Origin: Arthrobacter cryoconiti
Lineage (GTDB): Bacteria > Actinomycetota > Actinomycetes > Actinomycetales > Micrococcaceae
DNA length: 64,000 nt
Direction of reading: 5' to 3'
Assembly (NCBI RefSeq): GCF_020905375.1
Contig: NZ_JAJJBU010000029.1
Location: 1-64,000 of the forward strand
Under the pieces are notes generated by a model, which saw only the letters and a program-made list of their open reading frames with translations, was not told where the DNA came from and did not search any database. Positions 59,031-64,000 of this stretch are shown piece by piece; position 1 is the first letter of the stretch; each line of letters begins with the position of its first letter. A program made the position numbers and the translations under genes.

Positions 59031-59500
59031 GTATTGAAATCAATAATGAGTCCGGCGTCCAAGTCCGTGAAGAAGAGTTAGTGAAGCTTGTTCGGCACAT
59101 TCTCACGGCAATGCATGTCCATCCGGAAACTGAGGTTTCCATCATCATGGCGGACGTGGAAAACATGGAGAAGCTGCACATCGAATGGATGGATGAGACT
59201 GGTCCTACCGACGTGCTCTCGTTTCCCATGGATGAACTGCGCCCAGGCAGCCCTGATCTGCCCACACCTGCTGGTCTGCTAGGCGACGTAGTCCTTTGCC
59301 CCGAGGTTGCCGGCGAGCAGGCTCTTGCCGCGGGACATTCCTTAGAGGAAGAACTGTTACTTCTGACTACGCACGGCATGTTGCATCTTTTGGGCTATGA
59401 CCATGCTGAACCGGAAGAGAAAGCAGAAATGTTTGGCCTCCAGCGTGAATTGCTCTCAAGTTTCTTGGGCAAGGAAGCCCCTGTCGAGACAACACAGTGA
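59027..59500 (+). CDS. ybeY: Endoribonuclease YbeY
   Basis: Zinc endoribonuclease of 157 residues for 16S rRNA 3-prime maturation and ribosome quality control. Metal ligands are seen as H116, H120 and H126 in THGMLHLLGYDH. The TDVLSFPMDE segment is another family landmark. Coupled by 4-nt overlaps to phoH and the CBS protein. Confidence 0.96.
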   Translation: MSIEINNESGVQVREEELVKLVRHILTAMHVHPETEVSIIMADVENMEKLHIEWMDETGPTDVLSFPMDELRPGSPDLPTPAGLLGDVVLCPEVAGEQALAAGHSLEEELLLLTTHGMLHLLGYDHAEPEEKAEMFGLQRELLSSFLGKEAPVETTQ

Positions 59501-60861
59501 CAACAGTAGCCTTACCTGCCCTGGCGGTGGTTTTCGCGGCTTTCGCTGCCCTTTTAACAGCTATTGAGTCGGCCCTGAGTTTTTTCCCTCGTCACGATGC
59601 TGAAACTGTGACAGCACAGAGCAGAGGTACAGCTCTGGCCCGAATCCTTCAAACACCCATGCTGCACTTGAACGCCTTACGTTTTTGGCGGGTCTGGTTC
59701 GAGATGGCAGCGGCCGTGGCCGTAGCCCTGTTTCTCATGGGCTTGATCGGGAACGTTTGGCTGGCTGGACTCATCGCCACTGTAGTTATGGCGTGTATTG
59801 GCTTCGTCCTGGTGGGGCTGTCCCCGCGACGCTATGGCCGTATACATGCCACGTGGCTGGTCGGACGCACTGCGTGGCTGGTTGATTTTATGTATCGAAT
59901 ATTAGGACCAATGCCGGGATGGTTTGTAAAACTGGGAGGAGCTCTCTCTAAAGAGCGCCTTGACGGTGATGACGCGTTCGTTACCGAGGAGGAATTTCGA
60001 GAATTTGTGGATCGTGCCAGTGATTCGGAGATGATCGAGGACAGCGAGGCTGAACTTATCCAGAGCGTGTTTGATCTGAGCGAGACAATGGTTCGAGCCG
60101 TGATGGTGCCACGCACCGATATCCGCAGCATTGATCAAGGATCCGAGCTGGAAGAGGCCATGGATGTTTTCCTTGACTCAGGATTCTCTCGTGTCCCGGT
60201 GATTGGGGAGAGTTCTGATCACGTGTTGGGCATCCTCTATCTGAAGGACCTCGTCGCAACCTTGCACCGCCACGATGATGGTCTTTCCCGCCCTCGGGTG
60301 GAGGATCTGGCTCGGACTGTGCGTTATGTGCCAGAATCCAAGCCCGTAGATGATCTTTTGCGTGAACTGCAGCAAGAATCCACTCACCTCGCAATCGTCG
60401 TGGACGAGTACGGTGGAACGGCAGGACTTGTCACCTTAGAGGACTTGATCGAGGAGATCGTCGGTGAGATCGCCGACGAGTATGATCAGGTTTCTCCTGA
60501 AGTCCAAGCCCTGGGTGAGGGTATGTACCGAGTTCAGGCTCGCATGGCGGTCGATGAGCTGGGTGAGTTGTTTGGCAAGGAGCTTGATGACGACGAGGTC
60601 GACTCCGTGGGCGGGCTGCTTTCAAAATATCTAGGTCGCATCCCCACTGTGGGGAGCACCGTGGAGGTCTCTGGTATCCGCTTAGTCGCGGAGCGGATGG
60701 AAGCAGGGCGCAATCGTGTCAGCCATGTCATTGCCAGGGCCGTACCCTTATCCGAGAATAAGAATGACAGCAGTGTTTCTGTCCGGGGCATTAACCACGA
60801 CGGCGAGATAAGCCCGAGTGAGACGCAAGCTAAGCAAAACCACAGGAGTAACCATGACTAA
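59497..60861 (+). CDS. CNNM/CorC-type CBS-domain membrane protein
   Basis: Membrane protein of 454 residues in the hemolysin-like DUF21-CBS family. Hydrophobic segments around residues 4-24, 63-85, 88-110 form the DUF21 transmembrane part; the paired CBS domains (about 200-335) include MVPRTDIRSI and HLAIVVDEYGGTAGLVT; the CorC/HlyC domain (about 345-430) ends the fold. Predicted role is divalent cation export or sensing. GTG overlap with ybeY, 8-nt overlap with era. Confidence 0.92.
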   Translation: MTTVALPALAVVFAAFAALLTAIESALSFFPRHDAETVTAQSRGTALARILQTPMLHLNALRFWRVWFEMAAAVAVALFLMGLIGNVWLAGLIATVVMACIGFVLVGLSPRRYGRIHATWLVGRTAWLVDFMYRILGPMPGWFVKLGGALSKERLDGDDAFVTEEEFREFVDRASDSEMIEDSEAELIQSVFDLSETMVRAVMVPRTDIRSIDQGSELEEAMDVFLDSGFSRVPVIGESSDHVLGILYLKDLVATLHRHDDGLSRPRVEDLARTVRYVPESKPVDDLLRELQQESTHLAIVVDEYGGTAGLVTLEDLIEEIVGEIADEYDQVSPEVQALGEGMYRVQARMAVDELGELFGKELDDDEVDSVGGLLSKYLGRIPTVGSTVEVSGIRLVAERMEAGRNRVSHVIARAVPLSENKNDSSVSVRGINHDGEISPSETQAKQNHRSNHD

Positions 60862-61819
60862 GCAAAAAGGGAAGCTGGCCATGCCAACTCCTAAAGATGA
60901 GGGGTTTCGTGCGGGCTTTGCGGTTCTCGCAGGACGTCCCAACGCTGGAAAATCGACGTTGACGAATGCTCTGGTAGGGCAGAAGGTGGCCATTACCTCT
61001 GCCAAGCCACAGACCACCCGGCATACCATTCGAGGAATTGTGCACCGGGAGGGTTACCAGTTGGTACTAGTTGATACGCCAGGACTTCATCGCCCCCGGA
61101 CTCTCCTTGGAAAACGACTCAACGACCTAGTTGCAGACACCCTTTCGGAGGTGGATGCCATCGGGTTTTGTTTGCCTGCGAATGAGAAAATTGGTCCCGG
61201 AGATCGCTATATAGCGCAGCAGCTGGCGAATGTTGGCAAGAAACCCGTCGTGGCGATTGTCACCAAGACGGACACCGTGGATCGGCAGGCTGTCACTGAA
61301 CAACTCATCGCGGTTGAAAAACTCGGACGCGAAGTCATGGGGGAGTCCGGATTCGCCGACGTCGTACCTGTCTCTGCCGTGGAAGAATTCCAGGTAGAAA
61401 CTCTCGCCAGCGTACTGGCCGGATACATGCCGCTATCGCCGGCACTTTACCCTGACGGTGACTTGACGGACGAACCAGAAGCCGTCATGGTCGCCGAACT
61501 GATTAGGGAAGCTGCCTTGGAAGGCGTGCGCGATGAATTGCCGCATTCACTGGCGGTAGTTGTGGAGGAAATTATTCCCAGGGAAGGCCGCACGGAGGGG
61601 CATGAACTGCTTGATGTTCGAGTCAATCTTTACGTTGAGCGCCCCTCCCAGAAGGCTATCGTGATCGGTAAGGGTGGTGCACGACTGCGAGAAGTCGGCA
61701 CGAATGCGCGTCTTGGAATTGAGGCACTTTTAGGAACTCGAATCTATTTGGACCTCCACGTCAAGGTTGCTAAAGACTGGCAGCGGGACCCGAAACAGCT
61801 GGTGAAGCTGGGTTTCTAG
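60854..61819 (+). CDS. era: GTPase Era
   Basis: Ribosome-assembly GTPase of 321 residues. G1 is GRPNAGKST (27-35), G3 DTPG (74-77), G4 TKTD, and a C-terminal KH domain (IVIGKGGARLREVG) binding the 16S 3-prime end. ATG at 60854 with CAGGAGT upstream is chosen. The order phoH-ybeY-CBS-era is widely conserved. Ends before a strong hairpin. Confidence 0.97.
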   Translation: MTKQKGKLAMPTPKDEGFRAGFAVLAGRPNAGKSTLTNALVGQKVAITSAKPQTTRHTIRGIVHREGYQLVLVDTPGLHRPRTLLGKRLNDLVADTLSEVDAIGFCLPANEKIGPGDRYIAQQLANVGKKPVVAIVTKTDTVDRQAVTEQLIAVEKLGREVMGESGFADVVPVSAVEEFQVETLASVLAGYMPLSPALYPDGDLTDEPEAVMVAELIREAALEGVRDELPHSLAVVVEEIIPREGRTEGHELLDVRVNLYVERPSQKAIVIGKGGARLREVGTNARLGIEALLGTRIYLDLHVKVAKDWQRDPKQLVKLGF

Positions 61820-61837
61820 GTACCGTTGCAACGGTTC

Positions 61838-61881
61838 GAAGTCCCGTAAAGCGGCCCTCCGGCGCGGCTTTGCGGGACTTC
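61838..61881 (+). terminator. Terminator after era
   Basis: GAAGTCCCGTAAAGC (61838-61852) pairs with GCTTTGCGGGACTTC (61867-61881) over 15 bases with one G-U pair, 14-nt loop. No long U tract. Confidence 0.7.
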
Positions 61882-61895
61882 ACAGTTTGGCCCGG

Positions 61896-61901
61896 TAAAG
61901 T
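61896..61901 (+). promoter_or_regulatory. Candidate -10 box for the LCP gene
   Basis: TAAAGT fits TANNNT. Transcription would start near 61908 and leave a leader of about 30 nt with GAAAGG before the ATG. No -35 element stands out. Confidence 0.4.
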
Positions 61902-61937
61902 AGCGGGAGTCATTTGTTCACAGTGAAAGGTTCATCC

Positions 61938-63527
61938 ATGGCTCGACGCCGTGCCGAAACGGCGGCAGCTACAGCTGCCGGCACCACAAAAGATGAATCC
62001 TCCGACACTAAACTTCCGGCTGGACGTCACTTCAAGCCTCATCGTAAGACGGCACTGTGGATTAAGATCGTAGCCATTGCTCTCAGTGGAGTGTTAGTTA
62101 TCGGGCTGGGGGCCGCTGGACTGCTTTACCTCAAGCTGCAGAACAATATCACCACGGCACCCTTGAATGCAGCGCTTTCCCCCGGTAAGGGAAACTCTTC
62201 GCAACAGCCTGAAGACACCGGATCATTGCAGATCCTCATTTTGGGTACGGACACCCGGGCAGGTGCCAACAGTGAATATGGCACCCTGGCTGACTCTTCT
62301 GGCGAAGGAAATTCCGACGTCATGCTGCTGATGAATATTTCCGCGGACAATTCCCAGGTGTCCGTTACAAGCTTTCCTCGTGACCTTATGGTACCGATCC
62401 CCGACTGTAAGCGGCCTGACGGCAACGTAATTTATGGGCAAGCAATGGGGCAGCTTAATTCGGCCTTGGCTGGCGGTCCGGGATGCACGGTGGCCGCCAT
62501 CAATGACCTCACCGGATTAACCATTGACCACTTCATGTTGGCAGATTTCACAGCCGTGAAGGAACTTTCCACAGCTCTTGGCGGGGTTGAAGTGTGCGTC
62601 GATCATGCCATGTACGACGTCAACGGTTCCTTCTTGAAACTCCCCGCGGGAAAGAGCTTGGTTCAAGGTGAACAGGCGCTAGCGTTTTTGCGCACGAGGC
62701 ATGCTTTTGGCGATGCCAGTGATTTGGCCCGGATCGCCGCACAACAGTATTTCCTAGGTTCCCTAGTGCGTAAGCTCAAAAGTGACGGGACACTGACTAA
62801 CTTGCCGCAGCTGTACACCCTCGCTGACGTGGTGACCAAAAATCTTACGATCGATCAAGGCTTGGCAAATGTTCCGGCTATGGTCTCGATTGCCAAACGA
62901 CTTGCAAAGATTGACGTTGCCAACGTTGCTTTCGTCACCGTGCCAACGGAACCCTATGTACGCGACCCAAATCGGGTCCAGCTCTTGGAGCCTGCAGCCG
63001 GACAGTTCTTTGCCGTGCTTCGCAACGAGACGCCACTGACGAAAGTGGCGCCCACACCCACTAGTAATTCAACGGTGGCCCCCACCGCGTCATCGGCGGC
63101 AACTGTACCGGCCACGGCTGAGCCCACCGTCCCAGTTGCTCCTGCGTATGACAAGTCGATCCAACCAATCACGGTTACCAATGGATCCACTGTTGCGGGG
63201 CGTTCCCTTGAGCTTATTAAGGCCCTTGCGGGTCAGGGCTATACGTTGTCGTCCAACGGCGGGGATATTGCAGCACAGAACAAGACAACTATCCTCTATG
63301 GTGCCGACATGGCGGACGTCGCCCATGACGTAGCAGTGCTTTTCAAGATCTCCGACTCGGCGGTTCATTCGGACCCCACAGTCAGGGGTGTGAAGGTAGT
63401 GGTCGGTACCGATTGGATTTCTGGAGTCGACTTTGGCACTGTCACCGTTCCCAAGGACATCGTCTCCAGCACAGCGGCCGAAAGCGACCAGTGCCTGACC
63501 GTGAATCCGCTCTACTACACGTACTGA
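61938..63527 (+). CDS. LytR-CpsA-Psr family cell-wall ligase
   Basis: Membrane-anchored enzyme of 529 residues. Polar N-terminus, one transmembrane segment (about 40-65), then the LCP catalytic domain: LGTDTRAG (102-109), SFPRDLMVPIP with the essential Arg (148) and FLRTRHAFGDASDLARIAAQQ. A Thr/Pro/Ala-rich linker (about 360-405) leads to a C-terminal LytR_C domain. The LCP family transfers secondary polymers (teichoic acid or arabinogalactan) to peptidoglycan. GAAAGG precedes the ATG. Which polymer is attached here is unknown. Confidence 0.93.
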   Translation: MARRRAETAAATAAGTTKDESSDTKLPAGRHFKPHRKTALWIKIVAIALSGVLVIGLGAAGLLYLKLQNNITTAPLNAALSPGKGNSSQQPEDTGSLQILILGTDTRAGANSEYGTLADSSGEGNSDVMLLMNISADNSQVSVTSFPRDLMVPIPDCKRPDGNVIYGQAMGQLNSALAGGPGCTVAAINDLTGLTIDHFMLADFTAVKELSTALGGVEVCVDHAMYDVNGSFLKLPAGKSLVQGEQALAFLRTRHAFGDASDLARIAAQQYFLGSLVRKLKSDGTLTNLPQLYTLADVVTKNLTIDQGLANVPAMVSIAKRLAKIDVANVAFVTVPTEPYVRDPNRVQLLEPAAGQFFAVLRNETPLTKVAPTPTSNSTVAPTASSAATVPATAEPTVPVAPAYDKSIQPITVTNGSTVAGRSLELIKALAGQGYTLSSNGGDIAAQNKTTILYGADMADVAHDVAVLFKISDSAVHSDPTVRGVKVVVGTDWISGVDFGTVTVPKDIVSSTAAESDQCLTVNPLYYTY

Positions 63528-63544
63528 CCTCTTAGCCGCGCAGA

Positions 63545-63583
63545 TCTGGTGAGGCTTGGATCGATGATCTGAGCCTCACCAGA
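63545..63583. terminator. Hairpin between the convergent LCP and M13 peptidase genes
   Basis: TCTGGTGAGGCT (63545-63556) and AGCCTCACCAGA (63572-63583) are perfect 12-base inverted repeats around a 15-nt loop. No U tract on either side. Confidence 0.7.
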
Positions 63584-63588
63584 CGGCG

Positions 63589-64000
63589 TCACCAGATGTT
63601 AACGCGGTCCTTCGGGTCAAGCCACAGACCGTCTGTGGGTGCCGTTTCAAAGATGTCGTGGAAGGCGTCGAGATTGCGGACCACTGCATTGCAGCGCCAT
63701 TCGGCGGGGGCATGAGGATCCGTTGTAATTCGTCGTATTGCTTCCTCAGGTCGAGTCTTTGACCTCCAGCACTTTGCCCAGGAGAAGAAGAATCTTTGCC
63801 CCGCGCTCAAATCGTCAATAGTGGGAGGCTGCGTCCCGTCAAGGCTGAGCAGATATGCCTTGTAGCTAATGGCCAAGCCGCCAAGGTCACCGATGTTCTC
63901 TCCTAGCGTTAGCCGGCCATTGACGCGTTCGTGAGGGGCCGCCGAAGGGGAGAGCGCATCATATTGCTCTATGAGCTTTTGGGTGAGTGCCTCAAAAGTA
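63589..64000 (-). CDS. M13 family metallopeptidase, C-terminal part (gene runs off the right edge)
   Basis: Reading from the right edge to a TGA at 63589 gives about 136 residues of a neprilysin/PepO-type zinc endopeptidase. The segment GRLTLGENIGDLGG carries the third zinc ligand (Glu) and conserved Asp of the M13 family, and NLDAFHDIFETAPTDGLWLDPKDRVNIW is close to the usual C-terminus. The HExxH motif and the N-terminus lie beyond the window. A TTG within the frame (63876) should not be read as the start. Confidence 0.88.
   Translation of the reverse strand, partial: TFEALTQKLIEQYDALSPSAAPHERVNGRLTLGENIGDLGGLAISYKAYLLSLDGTQPPTIDDLSAGQRFFFSWAKCWRSKTRPEEAIRRITTDPHAPAEWRCNAVVRNLDAFHDIFETAPTDGLWLDPKDRVNIW

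Noticed and set aside
61829-61852. Second T-arm-like sequence (cggttcgaagtcccg)
   Set aside because: It is the left arm of the terminator after era, and no cloverleaf is possible.

Overview
The window looks like chromosome from a moderate-G+C actinobacterium of the family Micrococcaceae (Arthrobacter-like; genus inferred, not proven). Pointers are actinobacterial gene neighbourhoods (rarA-rpsD, alaS-ruvX-mltG-aroE-aroC-aroK-aroB, pyrR-pyrB-pyrC-carA-carB-pyrF-mihF-gmk-rpoZ-coaBC-metK-priA, hrcA-dnaJ-rsmE, phoH-ybeY-CBS protein-era), an actinobacterial integration host factor, a PriA without helicase motifs, frequent GTG/TTG starts and several apparently leaderless promoters. The layout is almost entirely housekeeping. 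I see no prophage, insertion sequence, CRISPR array, tRNA or rRNA.

Layout. 1-970: repeat-bearing spacer and a VLRF1-like release-factor homologue that seems to lack the catalytic loop, divergent from rarA. 972-4065: rarA, rpsD and two small membrane-associated proteins. 4206-14072: alaS, ruvX, mltG, the shikimate genes aroE/C/K/B, a TPR protein, efp and nusB, closed by a very long hairpin. 14196-15536: a PrsW-like membrane protease on the other strand. 15727-24683: pyrimidine operon with a PyrR-type RNA site over the first ribosome binding site. 24694-28654: mihF, gmk, rpoZ, coaBC and metK. 28830-34158: priA, a tandem repeat, then a leftward glycosyltransferase / hydrolase / aldo-keto reductase operon. 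34206-39539: a SorC-type regulator divergent from glpD-glpF-glpK. 39743-42386: leuS behind what reads as a complete leucine attenuation leader. 42471-47443: degV, comEA, a comEC without its metallo-beta-lactamase domain, holA. 47623-48639: rpsT and a PemK-like protein. 48841-57495: lepA, hemW, DUF4870, DUF3097, CIRCE-hrcA-dnaJ-rsmE, GerMN lipoprotein. 57769-64000: a 46-bp duplication, phoH-ybeY-CBS protein-era, an LCP ligase and the C-terminal end of an M13 peptidase.

Genes work together as operons with 1-8 nt overlaps (ATGA/GTGA junctions are common). The most interesting regulatory reading is the leuS leader: a mini-ORF with three consecutive Leu codons, a first hairpin, an alternative pairing and a U-tailed terminator. 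Other points of interest are the VLRF1-like protein lacking its loop, the PyrR site, a 21-bp palindrome at the metK -35 region, and a recurring TANNNT-N6-start-codon architecture at seven loci (an N7 variant at the eighth). I did not find a wholly new multi-gene system. All functional calls come from reading the translated sequences; no database search was run.
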